The notes: generated by a model not told the origin, from the sequence alone. A DNA stretch of 64,000 nucleotides from Pseudomonadota bacterium (GCA_021827205.1 JAKAWV010000004.1:1-64000); one strand, 5' to 3'; shown: positions 26,437 through 34,901, counted from the first letter of the stretch. Numbers and translations: made by a program.

Positions 26437-27398
26437 GCATCGAAGTGCTGCGCCCCGGCATGCTGAGCACGGTGCAGGATCTGGGCCGTACCGGGTACGC
26501 CGCGCTGGGCGTCGGCCGCAGCGGTGCGCTGGATACCGACGCGCTGCGCCTCGGCAACGCGCTGCTCGGCAACGCGGCCACCGCGGCGGGGCTGGAAATC
26601 ACGCTGCATGGTCCAACGCTGCGCTTCAACACGCGCGGCGCGTTCGCACTGTGCGGTGCGGACTTCATCGCACGCCTGGATGGCCAAACCGTCAGCGGCT
26701 GGTCGGCCATGGCGGCCGAAGCCGGCAGCGTGCTGGAGCTGGGCCACGCACGCAGCGGCTGCCGCGCATGGCTGGCGCTGGCTGGGGGCATTGATTCGCC
26801 GACCGTGCTCGGCAGCCGCAGCACCGATCTCAATGCCGGTCTTGGACCGCTGCCACAAGCGCTGCGCCGCGGCGACGTGCTGACGCTGGGTGCCCAGGCA
26901 TCGACGCCGCGTGCGCCATCGACACGCTGGTCACTGGATCCGCGTCCCTGGTTTGCGCTCACCGGACATGCGCCATTGCGCCTGCTTCCGGGCCGCGATT
27001 ATGCGCATCTCGATCAGTCCTCGGTGACCGCACTGTGCAATGTGGAATTCCGCGTGGCAGCCGCCAGTAACAGGGTTGGCGTGCGTCTCAATGGCGCAAC
27101 GCTGCGGCTGACGCATGCACTGGAATGTGTGTCCGAGGGCTGCGTGCCCGGTGTGGTGCAGTTGCCACCAAGCGGCCAGCCGATCGTGCTGCTGGGCGAG
27201 CATCCAGTCAGCGGCGGCTATCCGCGCATCGCGCAGATTGCCGCAGTGGATTTGCCGCGTTTGGCGCAAGCATCTCCCGGCAGTGCGCTACGCTTCGTAT
27301 TGATCGATCTGGACACCGCCACGCGAGCGCTGCTGGCACGGCAACGCGCGCGCGCTGATTTGGAATCACGCATCCATTCAAGACTGGCAGCGACATGA
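26433..27398 (+). CDS. pxpC: 5-oxoprolinase subunit PxpC
   Basis: A 321-residue KipA/PxpC protein, biotin-dependent carboxylase-like: start MSIEVLRPGMLSTVQDLGR, then YAALGVGRSGALD, GGYPRIAQIAAVDLPRL and an Arg-rich end. Acts in the PxpABC 5-oxoprolinase. ATGA overlaps at both ends, with pxpB and pxpA. Confidence 0.93.
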   Translation: MSIEVLRPGMLSTVQDLGRTGYAALGVGRSGALDTDALRLGNALLGNAATAAGLEITLHGPTLRFNTRGAFALCGADFIARLDGQTVSGWSAMAAEAGSVLELGHARSGCRAWLALAGGIDSPTVLGSRSTDLNAGLGPLPQALRRGDVLTLGAQASTPRAPSTRWSLDPRPWFALTGHAPLRLLPGRDYAHLDQSSVTALCNVEFRVAAASNRVGVRLNGATLRLTHALECVSEGCVPGVVQLPPSGQPIVLLGEHPVSGGYPRIAQIAAVDLPRLAQASPGSALRFVLIDLDTATRALLARQRARADLESRIHSRLAAT

Positions 27399-28153
27399 AA
27401 CGCATCGATCTCAACTGTGACATGGGCGAATCCTTCGGCGCCTGGAACATGGGCCAGGATGCACGGGTGATGCCGTGGATTAGCTCAGCCAACATCGCCT
27501 GCGGCATGCACGCCGGCGATCCGGCAACGATACAGCGCACCGTGGCGTTGGCCGTGCAGCATGGCGTGGCCATCGGCGCGCACGTGTCACTGCCGGATCT
27601 GCAGGGCTTCGGACGCCGCACCATGGCCATCAGCGCCGCCGATCTGCATGCGCTGGTGCTGTATCAGATCGGCGCGTTGGCGGGCTTCGCGCGTGCGGCA
27701 GGCACGCGCCTGCGCCACGTCAAGGCGCATGGTGCGCTGTATCACCAAACCGCGAGCGATGCCGTGCTAGCACAGGCGTTCGCGCAGGCCGTATGCGACT
27801 TCGATATGCAACTCGCTGTGGTCGCGCAACACGGCAGCGCCGTGCTCGATGCCACGCAAGCGCTGGGTTTGCGCGGGCTGCGCGAAGCTTTCGCTGATCG
27901 CGGCTACGGCGGTGATGGCAAGCTTTTGCCGCGCGGCGCGACAGACGCACTGCTGGACACCGCGCAAGCCGCAGCGCAGGCGCTGGGCATCGCCGCGCAG
28001 GGCGTAGTGGTCGCACACGGCGGTGCACGTCTCGCCATCGTCGCCGACACGCTGTGCATGCACGGCGATCGCGATGATGCCGCAGCGCTGGCGCAAACGT
28101 TGCACAGCGCGCTGGCGACCGCGAACATCAGCGTGCAGGCAGAGACGCCATGA
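27395..28153 (+). CDS. pxpA: 5-oxoprolinase subunit PxpA (LamB/YcsF family)
   Basis: A 252-residue LamB/YcsF protein with the classic start DLNCDMGESFGAW, then SSANIACGMHAGDP, GAHVSLPDLQGFGRR, HVKAHGALYH and EAFADRGYGGDGKLLPR. Catalytic partner of PxpB and PxpC in hydrolysis of 5-oxoproline to glutamate. ATGA overlaps couple it to pxpC and the DUF969 gene. Confidence 0.95.
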   Translation: MKRIDLNCDMGESFGAWNMGQDARVMPWISSANIACGMHAGDPATIQRTVALAVQHGVAIGAHVSLPDLQGFGRRTMAISAADLHALVLYQIGALAGFARAAGTRLRHVKAHGALYHQTASDAVLAQAFAQAVCDFDMQLAVVAQHGSAVLDATQALGLRGLREAFADRGYGGDGKLLPRGATDALLDTAQAAAQALGIAAQGVVVAHGGARLAIVADTLCMHGDRDDAAALAQTLHSALATANISVQAETP

Positions 28154-28866
28154 ACATGTGGCCGTTGCTGGGCGTGGCGCTGGTGGTGCTGGGCTTCGCG
28201 CGACGCTGGAATCCGGTGCTGGTGGTGGTCAGTGCCGGCGTGCTCAGCGGGCTGCTGGCGGGCTATTCATTCGCGCAAATTCTGGCACTGCTGGGCAACA
28301 GTTTCGAATCCAGCCGCGCACTGTTGCTGTACGTGTTGACGCTGCCGGCGATTGGCCTGCTGGAGCGCGCCGGGCTGCGCGAGCATGCGCAGCACTGGAT
28401 TGAGCACCTGCACGGACTCACCTTGTCACGGTTGCTGATCGGCTATCTCGGACTGCGCCAGATCCTGTCGATGCTGGGCCTGACCAACGTCGCCGGTCAG
28501 GCGCAAACTGTGCGCCCGCTGCTGGCACCAATGGCGGAGGCCGCGGCCACACGCGAGTCACCCGGTGCCGATGCGGCCACCGCTGCGCAAATCCGCGAGC
28601 AGGCGCGTGCGCTCGCCGCAGCTACCGACAATATCGGCTTGTTCTTTGGCGAGGACGTGTTCATCGCGCTCGGCGCGGTGCTGCTGATCCGGGGCTTTTA
28701 CGTGAGCCAGGGCATCGACTTGCAACCGCTGCATATCGCGCTGTGGGCCTTGCCGACAGCGATCGCTGCCTTCGTCATCCACGCTATGCGCGTGCAACTC
28801 GCCACGCGCGCCATGGCGCGCCGCGCACGTGCCGCCCAGACCGACGACGATCATGTTGCACCTTGA
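28150..28866 (+). CDS. DUF969 inner-membrane protein, putative pyroglutamate transport component
   Basis: A 238-residue polytopic membrane protein with about five to six hydrophobic helices and the DUF969 segments LSRLLIGYLGLRQILSMLGL and DNIGLFFGEDVFIALGA. The family has no proven function. It lies between pxpA and a DUF979 gene, and this pair is commonly found beside pxpABC and pcp, so transport of 5-oxoproline or pyroglutamyl peptides is a reasonable inference. It overlaps pxpA by 4 bases and the DUF979 gene by 14. Confidence 0.88.
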   Translation: MNMWPLLGVALVVLGFARRWNPVLVVVSAGVLSGLLAGYSFAQILALLGNSFESSRALLLYVLTLPAIGLLERAGLREHAQHWIEHLHGLTLSRLLIGYLGLRQILSMLGLTNVAGQAQTVRPLLAPMAEAAATRESPGADAATAAQIREQARALAAATDNIGLFFGEDVFIALGAVLLIRGFYVSQGIDLQPLHIALWALPTAIAAFVIHAMRVQLATRAMARRARAAQTDDDHVAP

Positions 28867-29818
28867 ATGGGCTTACGCAGCACTGGCGCTGCTGCTGATC
28901 GGCACCGCGTGGCTGAATTTGCGGCAGCATCATTGGGCGCAAGCCGCGTTCTGGGCGGTGCTTGCAGCCCTGTTCGCCAGTGGCAACTGGGTGCTGCGCG
29001 CACAACAGTCTGGCGATGCGCGGCCCGCGCAAATCGCCGGTATCGGTGTTCTGGCACTGGCGCTGCTGGCCCCGGTGATGCGCCGCGTCGATGCGGGCGA
29101 GGCGCCGCCACGGCTGCGCCAACTGCGCGCCGGTGTGCTCGGTCACTGGTTGTTCATGCCGGCGTTGCTGATTCCCGGCGTCACCCTGCTGATCGCGTTG
29201 TTCGGTGCCGACTTGCGCTGGCATGGCGCGACACTGTTCGTCGCGTCGCAGCAGACCCTGATGGGACTCAGCGTGGCGTCGCTGATCGCGTTGCTGGCCG
29301 CATGGCGACTGACGCGTGCGCCCGCAGGCGCGGTGCTGCATGAAAGCCGGCGCCTGATCGACACGCTGGGCTGGGCGGCGTTGCTGCCGCTGGTGCTGGC
29401 CGCGCTGGGCGGCGTGTTCGAGGCGGCCGGCGTGGGGCGCGTGCTGGCGACACTGGTGGGCGATGTCATTCCTACCGCCAGTTTCGCTGCCTGCGTGCTG
29501 GCCTACGGGCTGGGCATGGTGGTGTTCACGCTGATCATGGGCAACGCCTTCGCCGCGTTTCCGGTGCTGACCGCGGGCGTCGGCCTGCCGCTGCTGGTGC
29601 GCCTGCACGGCGCTGACCCAGCCGTGGTCGGGTCGCTGGGCATGCTGTGTGGCTACTGCGGAACCCTGCTCACACCGATGGCGGCCAACTTCAACATCGT
29701 GCCGGTGGCGCTGCTGGAGCTGAAAAGCCCGTGGTCGGTGATCCGCGCGCAGTGGCCCACCGCGTTGCCGCTGCTGGTTTTCAATTTGTTCGCGCTGTAC
29801 CTGCTGGCGATGCGCTGA
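28853..29818 (+). CDS. DUF979 inner-membrane protein, putative pyroglutamate transport component
   Basis: A 321-residue protein with about nine hydrophobic segments and the conserved features VVFTLIMGNAFAAFPVLTAG and GMLCGYCGTLLTPMAANFN. Always paired with DUF969, it probably makes a two-subunit permease. The start ATG 28853 overlaps DUF969 by 14 bases; a GTG at 28829 is an alternative. Function inferred from context only. Confidence 0.88.
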   Translation: MLHLEWAYAALALLLIGTAWLNLRQHHWAQAAFWAVLAALFASGNWVLRAQQSGDARPAQIAGIGVLALALLAPVMRRVDAGEAPPRLRQLRAGVLGHWLFMPALLIPGVTLLIALFGADLRWHGATLFVASQQTLMGLSVASLIALLAAWRLTRAPAGAVLHESRRLIDTLGWAALLPLVLAALGGVFEAAGVGRVLATLVGDVIPTASFAACVLAYGLGMVVFTLIMGNAFAAFPVLTAGVGLPLLVRLHGADPAVVGSLGMLCGYCGTLLTPMAANFNIVPVALLELKSPWSVIRAQWPTALPLLVFNLFALYLLAMR

Positions 29819-29877
29819 GCGCGGCATGCGACACTCGCCGCGCTACCATCTCCAGTTTCTCCGTGCACGATGACACC

Positions 29878-30540
29878 ATGTCCAAACCCCTGTCCCGCGT
29901 ATTGCTGACGGGCTTCGACGCCTTCGGTGGCGAGTCCGTCAATCCATCCTGGGAAGCCGTGAGCGCTCTGCACGGCGCGCGCATCGCCGGACATCGCATG
30001 ATCACGCGGCAATTGCCGACCTCGTTCGCGCGCGCGCCGCGCGTGTTGCGCGCCGCGCTGCGCGAACTCGATCCAGCCGCCGTGATTTGCGTGGGCCAGG
30101 CCGGCGGCCGTGCGCAAATTTCCCTGGAGCGTGTGGCCATCAACGTGTGCGATGCGCGCATCGCCGACAATGACGGCGCCTGGCCACGCGAGCAGCCCGT
30201 GATCGCGGGCGGTCCGGATGCCCACTTCAGCCGTCTGCCGCTGCAGGCTTGTCTATCCGCGCTGCACGCCGCCGCGATTCCCGCCGAGATCTCCAACAGC
30301 GCCGGCACCTACGTGTGCAACCAGGTGATGTACGTGCTGCTGCATGCGCTGCGCGCGCGTCGCGCGATGCATGCGGGCTTCGTGCATATCCCCTTCGTTC
30401 CCGCGCAGGTGCTGGAGCACCGCGGCACACCCAGCATGGCGCTGGAGCACAGCGTGGCGGCGCTACGCGTGATCGTCGCCGCCACGCTCGATTCGTCAGC
30501 CGCGCCGCGCGGCACGCACGCCCCGCGGCGCGAGCACTGA
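29878..30540 (+). CDS. pcp: Pyroglutamyl-peptidase I
   Basis: A 220-residue C15 cysteine peptidase removing N-terminal pyroglutamate from peptides. The triad is visible as E84 (VGQAGGRAQISLERVAIN), C147 (AGTYVCNQVMY) and H170 (GFVHIPFVPAQ). Start region LLTGFDAFGGESVNPSWEA is typical. It is last in the operon, 59 bases after the DUF979 gene. Its product, 5-oxoproline, is the substrate of PxpABC, so the operon forms a peptide-to-glutamate path. Confidence 0.95.
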   Translation: MSKPLSRVLLTGFDAFGGESVNPSWEAVSALHGARIAGHRMITRQLPTSFARAPRVLRAALRELDPAAVICVGQAGGRAQISLERVAINVCDARIADNDGAWPREQPVIAGGPDAHFSRLPLQACLSALHAAAIPAEISNSAGTYVCNQVMYVLLHALRARRAMHAGFVHIPFVPAQVLEHRGTPSMALEHSVAALRVIVAATLDSSAAPRGTHAPRREH

Positions 30541-30592
30541 TGCTTTGGCCGCCACGGTCATGGCAGTCGGTGTCGAGCTTGCCTCCGGCCTC

Positions 30593-30994
30593 TCATTCGG
30601 AAGTATTGGGCTTGCTGCCTTTGACCGTGAATGCGATCGCCGCCGCCTCATCCTCGGGCCGTGTCAAAAGGACAATCCCCGTCTCCTTCATGGTCCTGTA
30701 GCGAGGCAGAATGGTCCTGTAGCGAGGCAGAATGATTACTTTCTTGACCTGGTCGCCCGCGATGCCAAAGCGCCTGAAATTGGCAGGCAGCCACTGCTTC
30801 AACTGCGCAGCGTCGGCGGGACCCATCCTGTCCAACTCCGCAAGCATCGCCTGCACTTGAACCGGACTGGCGAGTTCGCTGGGATAGGTCAGTCGATAGA
30901 TGTTGCTCTTGGAGCTGTTGAGGTTTGCCGCAGCTCCCGCGATCGTTGCGAAAAGCAAGGACGCGGCCACACACAATGTATAACGTGCTTTCAT
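30593..30994 (-). CDS. Small exported protein of unknown function, cassette-like setting
   Basis: A 133-residue protein with a signal peptide (about 1-22, ATIAGAAA) and no recognised domain. A 7-residue in-frame duplication (ILPRYRT twice) comes from a 21-bp tandem repeat. The ATG at 30992-30994 has an RBS (GAGGAG). The gene is less GC-rich than its neighbours and starts about 30 bases after an attC-like element at 31025-31066, as integron cassette genes do. Function unknown. Confidence 0.6.
   Translation of the reverse strand: MKARYTLCVAASLLFATIAGAAANLNSSKSNIYRLTYPSELASPVQVQAMLAELDRMGPADAAQLKQWLPANFRRFGIAGDQVKKVIILPRYRTILPRYRTMKETGIVLLTRPEDEAAAIAFTVKGSKPNTSE
30690..30731. repeat. 21-bp perfect tandem duplication inside a gene
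   Basis: ATGGTCCTGTAGCGAGGCAG plus A occurs twice head to tail (30690-30710 and 30711-30731), adding seven codons in frame to the gene at 30593-30994. Confidence 0.95.
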
Positions 30995-31024
30995 TTCGAG
31001 CTCCTCATTCCGCCGACACATGTC

Positions 31025-31066
31025 GGCAAACGCTTCGGTTCAGCGGCGGCGCGCAGCGCCGCGCAT
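31025..31066 (-). other. Partial attC-like element
   Basis: On the minus strand this reads as the right half of an integron attC site: a GC hairpin (GGCGCTGCGCGCC), then GCCGCTGAACCGAAGCG, then GTTTGCC in the place of the GTTRRRY core. The left half (RYYYAAC) is missing. It shares GCCGCTGAACCGnAGCG with the element at 31213-31276. Confidence 0.45.
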
Positions 31067-31212
31067 GTCGTGTCGTGCAGGACGGTCCGAATGGGACGTC
31101 CTGCTCTGCCTGGAACCCGGGATCACGCAGCGGATCGCCCAAAAGACGACCCGCTGCGCTTTGGCGGGCCTGGTCACACGCGGATGATGTCGCGCTTGAT
31201 CGAATAGAGGTT

Positions 31213-31276
31213 GGCGATCGCTCCGGTTCAGCGGCGGGCCGCGCAGCGGACCGTCCGCTGCAACCGGTTGTTAGGC
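31213..31276 (-). other. attC-like recombination site
   Basis: A 64-bp imperfect palindrome. On the minus strand it opens with GCCTAAC (31276-31270), matching the RYYYAAC core. The stem CCGGTTGCAGCGGAC, GTCCGCTGC and GCCGCTGAACCGG follow, and it ends AGCGATCGCC, where GTTRRRY would be expected. The inner 9-bp stem is perfect. Orientation places it at the 3' side of the minus-strand gene 31322-31603, as in a gene cassette. A 14-codon ORF tail (31174-31219, ending in RDIIRV) runs out of it. The last core is degenerate, so this may be an inactive relic. Confidence 0.5.
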
Positions 31277-31321
31277 GGTTCAACGGTACCTATCTCTCCG
31301 GCCGCTCAAACCTGTCCCGAG

Positions 31322-31603
31322 CTATGGGGTGAATTCGACCAACACCCGCATCTTCTCGACCTTCAAGCCGTCCTCCCGCATCGCTTTCTTGCCTTCGTCG
31401 GATTGCAGCAACTCCTGAAATTTCGCCATATCAGGAATCTCCGCCATAACGCCCGTCGCATTGGGATTGTTTGGGTCACGAAAGTTTCGGCACTTAATTC
31501 CAAGTTTCCCGAACATCTCATGTCGGCTCCCCGGTCCTTTCTTCCAGGCTTTAGCCCACACTGCACCATCCTGAACTTCGTGAAATATGATTGCCGTTGT
31601 CAT
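31322..31603 (-). CDS. Small cytoplasmic protein, unknown function, foreign composition
   Basis: A 93-residue protein (start MTTAIIFHEVQDGAVWAKAW) with an alpha/beta pattern that could be a dimeric ferredoxin-like fold (ending GLKVEKMRVLVEFTP), resembling small EthD/ABM-like proteins; no firm family. The RBS is strong (AAAGGAG). Base composition is clearly less GC-rich than the surrounding genome, and it lies directly 5' of an attC-like site, so a cassette origin is likely. Confidence 0.6.
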   Translation of the reverse strand: MTTAIIFHEVQDGAVWAKAWKKGPGSRHEMFGKLGIKCRNFRDPNNPNATGVMAEIPDMAKFQELLQSDEGKKAMREDGLKVEKMRVLVEFTP

Positions 31604-31655
31604 TGTTAACTCCTTTCGTTTTGTGTTGATGGTTGGTTTGCTGAAGCGGCTGCAT

Positions 31656-31691
31656 TGCGGCGCCCAGGCGTTCATAGAGTGTCGTGGTCAT
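31656..31691 (-). pseudogene. Truncated gene start, globin-like
   Basis: After an RBS-like GGTGGAAG, an ATG at 31689-31691 opens MTTTLYERLGAA, the typical start of group-1 truncated haemoglobins. The similarity ends abruptly and the reading continues into AT-richer DNA that is the leader of the 93-residue gene. This looks like a host gene interrupted by the inserted segment. The family assignment rests on about 10 residues and is tentative. Confidence 0.35.
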
Positions 31692-31839
31692 GGTGTCTTC
31701 CACCCGGACCGAAACACTTTGAAACCGGCTAGCCATCCTGCTGGCAGTAATGCCTGCCCCACAGAGCGCGGCGACACTCGTGCGCCCAGTGCGCCCCGGG
31801 CTGGCCAGACTGGTTGCAAAGCACGCGCGCGGAAATAAG

Positions 31840-33225
31840 TCACAGCGTAAACGGCAGCTTGGCGGTGATGCTGAAATCCGGCGCATCCGGCGTCAGGCCG
31901 ATGCCGAGATTGCCGACGAAGGTCATGCGCTCGCTCAGCGCGTAGGTCATGCCGATACCCAGCGTGGCGGCATTACCGTCGCTGCCGATGATCTTCTCCC
32001 ATACCCCGGTGGCATCCGGACGAATCCTGGCGCTGCCATTGAGGCGCTCCGAGAAACTCATGCTCAGACTCATGCGCTCGTTCAGGGCGAAGGCCACGCC
32101 CACGCCGTAGTTGAACGCGTTGCCGAGGTCGACCGAGCCCGGGCTGATCGTATTCGAGCTGTTATCCAGGTCGGCAAAATGCTTGCTGAAGGTGTGGGTG
32201 ACGCCCGCGTTTGCGAACAGGATCGCCGGGTCCAGCGTCTTCAGCATCGAAGCGCCAAGGTTGATGCTCCACACACCTTGCCCGCTGGGCTGCTTGGTCG
32301 GCACCGCAAATTGGATGAAATTGTCGTTGCCACGCTCAAGCACGTTCCACGGAATGCCGTAGGGCGCCTGCCCGGTGGGAATACCGACGCTGGTGTAGAG
32401 CGCGATTTCAGGCCGTGTGGGAGTTTCTGGAAACAGGCGATAACTGGCGCCGGCAGTGACGTCGCCCACCACCACATCGCCGCCCACGCTGGCCTCGGCC
32501 ACGGCGGCTGCGGAGCCGCCAGCGCCACCCTTCTGGTAGGTGGTCCAGCGCTGCACCAAGGGAACTTCAATGCTGGCGGAAAGGTCGCGGGTGATGCCTT
32601 TGCGTGCGGCGAAGGTATAGGTGAAGGTGTCGGATGCGACATCCTCGACCGCGATGCTGCCCAGGAAGATCGCGTCCAGGGCAAGGAAGCCGTTGAGCGT
32701 GAGCTGTTTGCGGTCGTAGCGCGCATAGTTGAGGCCGATTTCGAGCGTCAATGGCTGGTTGAACAGCACATGTTGCTGCTGCAACACGTCTTCAACGCTG
32801 CGTGAAGTGGGCTCTTGGCGCGTGCTGCCCTCGCTACTGACCAGCGCCTCGCCACCGCCGGATCGGGGCGTGGCCGACTGCGTGTTCACGCCAGCCGCCA
32901 GCGCCGTGGTCGCCTTGCCACCCTGGGCCGATGCGCCGCCACCCCTCTGAATGGCCTGCACCCGTGCCACGCCTTCTTGCGCCTGCACGCGCGCGGTCAG
33001 CGCCTGCAGGCGGATCTCCAGCTCACGCAACTTGCGCACTTCATCGGCGTAGCGCGATTTGAGCGTCTGCATCTCGCGGGTGATCGCCTGCATGTCCTGG
33101 GTGTTTTCAGTGGCGGCACCTCCGGCTTGCTGCGTCTGCTGCGCCGACGCTGGCGCGCTGGCAGCCAGTATCGCCGCGACCAGCGCCAACAGCGCACCCG
33201 AATTGAGCTTGCGCATCATCATCAT
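31840..33225 (-). CDS. fapF: FapF-like outer-membrane amyloid exporter
   Basis: A 461-residue outer-membrane protein. A signal peptide (1-28) is followed by an N-terminal coiled coil (about 41-85: MQTLKSRYADEVRKLRELEI), a low-complexity linker (about 88-150), and a beta-barrel (about 150-461) with alternating hydrophobic strands, ending FTL. This is the architecture of FapF, the trimeric porin with an N-terminal coiled coil that secretes Fap fibre subunits. The barrel opening (TLEIGLNYARYDRKQLTLNG) fits the FapF-like transporter family. It is the last gene of the six-gene operon, matching fapF in the Pseudomonas order. Confidence 0.82.
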   Translation of the reverse strand: MMMMRKLNSGALLALVAAILAASAPASAQQTQQAGGAATENTQDMQAITREMQTLKSRYADEVRKLRELEIRLQALTARVQAQEGVARVQAIQRGGGASAQGGKATTALAAGVNTQSATPRSGGGEALVSSEGSTRQEPTSRSVEDVLQQQHVLFNQPLTLEIGLNYARYDRKQLTLNGFLALDAIFLGSIAVEDVASDTFTYTFAARKGITRDLSASIEVPLVQRWTTYQKGGAGGSAAAVAEASVGGDVVVGDVTAGASYRLFPETPTRPEIALYTSVGIPTGQAPYGIPWNVLERGNDNFIQFAVPTKQPSGQGVWSINLGASMLKTLDPAILFANAGVTHTFSKHFADLDNSSNTISPGSVDLGNAFNYGVGVAFALNERMSLSMSFSERLNGSARIRPDATGVWEKIIGSDGNAATLGIGMTYALSERMTFVGNLGIGLTPDAPDFSITAKLPFTL

Positions 33226-33264
33226 CGTCCCCTGTAGTGTGTTGCTCGCATGTGTGTTGATGAC

Positions 33265-34053
33265 TCAGTGCCCACCAATGCCCTTCAATTGCCCCAACGC
33301 CTGCGCCACGCTCTGTTGCAGCAACAGGCTTGAACCCTGTGTTGGCTGCACCAGGGTGATGCGCAATTGGTTGGACACGTCATGTCCGTCGCCGAGCAGG
33401 CTGACGGTTTGCAGCACCGCGCCGTTGCCGGAGGCATCACCGCGGATCATCTGGCGCAGACTGCCCTGGCCATCGATACCCAGCGTCACCGCTACACTGT
33501 CTGCCTGCAGCGCCGCGCTGGCATTGGCACCGCCCGTACTCAGCGTCGCATTGGCGCCGACGCCATTGCCCGCGCCCGCAGGCATGGTGCTGGTCAGGTG
33601 CAGTTCGGTGCTGTTGCCGGCACTGTTGAAATCGCCGGCGATCTGGATGCCTTGCGCGATGCCGCTGACGTTATCCAGGCCACTGGCATTGATCGTCCGA
33701 TGACTGGTGTCGACCAGCACACCGCCACCGCTGCCCTGCACGATGCTGACGGTCGGCACGAAGCTGATCTGCGGCGTGCCCGTGGAGAAATCGAAACCGA
33801 GCAGCGCGCTGCCGCTGAGCACGCGGCCATCCGAACTGTGCCATGTGGACAACATCTCGACGCCGAAATAAAGCACCTGCCCGGCGCCGGTGATGAAGCG
33901 CCCGCGCATGGCATCGAGTGCGGGATCGGACACGGGCTGGATGTCTTGAGTGGCGGCGGGTACGCGCTCGCCCAGCAGGCCCTCATCGGCTGCTGCGGGC
34001 AAGGCCAAGGCCGTGGCAAGAACCAGTGCAATCAATGTCGGAACGCTGCGCAT
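33265..34053 (-). CDS. fapE: FapE-like exported protein
   Basis: A 262-residue exported protein with signal peptide 1-22 (LALPAAAD). The mature part starts DPALDAMRGRFITGAGQVLY then FGVEMLSTWH, followed by beta-rich sequence with SGIAQGIQIAGDFNSAGN and a Gln/Leu-rich end. Position (between fapD and fapF), size and the MRGRF-x-FGVxMxSTW pattern suggest FapE, a minor fibre-associated component in Pseudomonas. No catalytic motif is seen. The assignment leans on synteny. The ATG at 34051-34053 is chosen at the signal peptide. Confidence 0.72.
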   Translation of the reverse strand: MRSVPTLIALVLATALALPAAADEGLLGERVPAATQDIQPVSDPALDAMRGRFITGAGQVLYFGVEMLSTWHSSDGRVLSGSALLGFDFSTGTPQISFVPTVSIVQGSGGGVLVDTSHRTINASGLDNVSGIAQGIQIAGDFNSAGNSTELHLTSTMPAGAGNGVGANATLSTGGANASAALQADSVAVTLGIDGQGSLRQMIRGDASGNGAVLQTVSLLGDGHDVSNQLRITLVQPTQGSSLLLQQSVAQALGQLKGIGGH

Positions 34054-34113
34054 GGTGGATCTCCAAGTTGTGCTACGTCGACTCCACCGCACGCTGCGAC
34101 CGCTGTCGCGCGC

Positions 34114-34824
34114 TCAGAACAGGTCGGCTTTGGTGAAACCGAAATCGATCAGCTCGGCATCGGTGATCGGACCCTGGCGCGAACCCAGCAGCGTGCGTGC
34201 GCTGGGTCCGCCCTTGGCATTCAGCAGCACCGAATTGCGATTGAAGCCCGAGCCGATCACCACGAACACCGCCTTGGAAGGCCAGGCGGTCATGAATTCG
34301 TCGAACGCGTAGATTTTGTTGCCCAGCGCCGGGTCGGCGGTGTACACGCGATCGCCCATCACACGCTTGAGCACCACGAAGTGCTTGTAGCCCTTGATAT
34401 CCAGCAGCACGATGCCGGGCACGCGCAGACTGCGCAGGCGTTGCTCGGACACCTTGTAGCCGCGGCCGCGCATGCCCAGGCCTTCGACGTATTGCTTGAT
34501 ATCCAGCAGTGAAAATCCCTGCTTCTCGACCTTGCCTGGATCGGCCTTGGCCAGCATGCCGGCCATCACCGTCCATTCGTCCACTTCGATGTCATAGGCG
34601 TACTTCAGCAAGGTGGCCAGCGCCGCCGCACCACAACTGAAATCGGTGGCCTGTGGCACGATGCCGGTGAAGCGCGCCTCGCGCAGGCTGGTGACCTTGG
34701 CGCGATAAACCTCGCCGGTGGGCTGCACGTTGCCGAAACGAATATCGGCCGCGCGCGCGGCATGCGTTGACCCCAGCGCCAACATGAAGGCAAACAGGAC
34801 GACGGACGGGATTTTGGCGTCCAT
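34114..34824 (-). CDS. fapD: C39-family peptidase, FapD-like
   Basis: A 236-residue exported peptidase of the bacteriocin-processing C39 fold. A signal peptide (1-26) is followed by the oxyanion Gln Q58 and catalytic C64 in VPQATDFSCGAAALATLL, H148 in GYKHFVVLKRV and D164 in YTADPALGN. In the Fap system FapD is a periplasmic C39 protease needed for fibre formation, probably acting on FapF or the subunits. It lies between the FapC-like and FapE-like genes, exactly as in Pseudomonas. The ATG at 34822-34824 was preferred to an upstream in-frame ATG (34887) because it starts the signal peptide. Confidence 0.88.
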   Translation of the reverse strand: MDAKIPSVVLFAFMLALGSTHAARAADIRFGNVQPTGEVYRAKVTSLREARFTGIVPQATDFSCGAAALATLLKYAYDIEVDEWTVMAGMLAKADPGKVEKQGFSLLDIKQYVEGLGMRGRGYKVSEQRLRSLRVPGIVLLDIKGYKHFVVLKRVMGDRVYTADPALGNKIYAFDEFMTAWPSKAVFVVIGSGFNRNSVLLNAKGGPSARTLLGSRQGPITDAELIDFGFTKADLF

Positions 34825-34901
34825 GGCAGGCTCGATACGCTGGATTCGATCGGAAGGCGGGGCAGCGAACTGCCCCGCCAGATGCACTGATCGATCAACG
34901 A

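Noticed and set aside
34114-34824. Bacteriocin processing and export by the C39 peptidase
   Set aside because: No ABC-transporter domain, no double-glycine leader peptides nearby; it has a signal peptide and fap neighbours.
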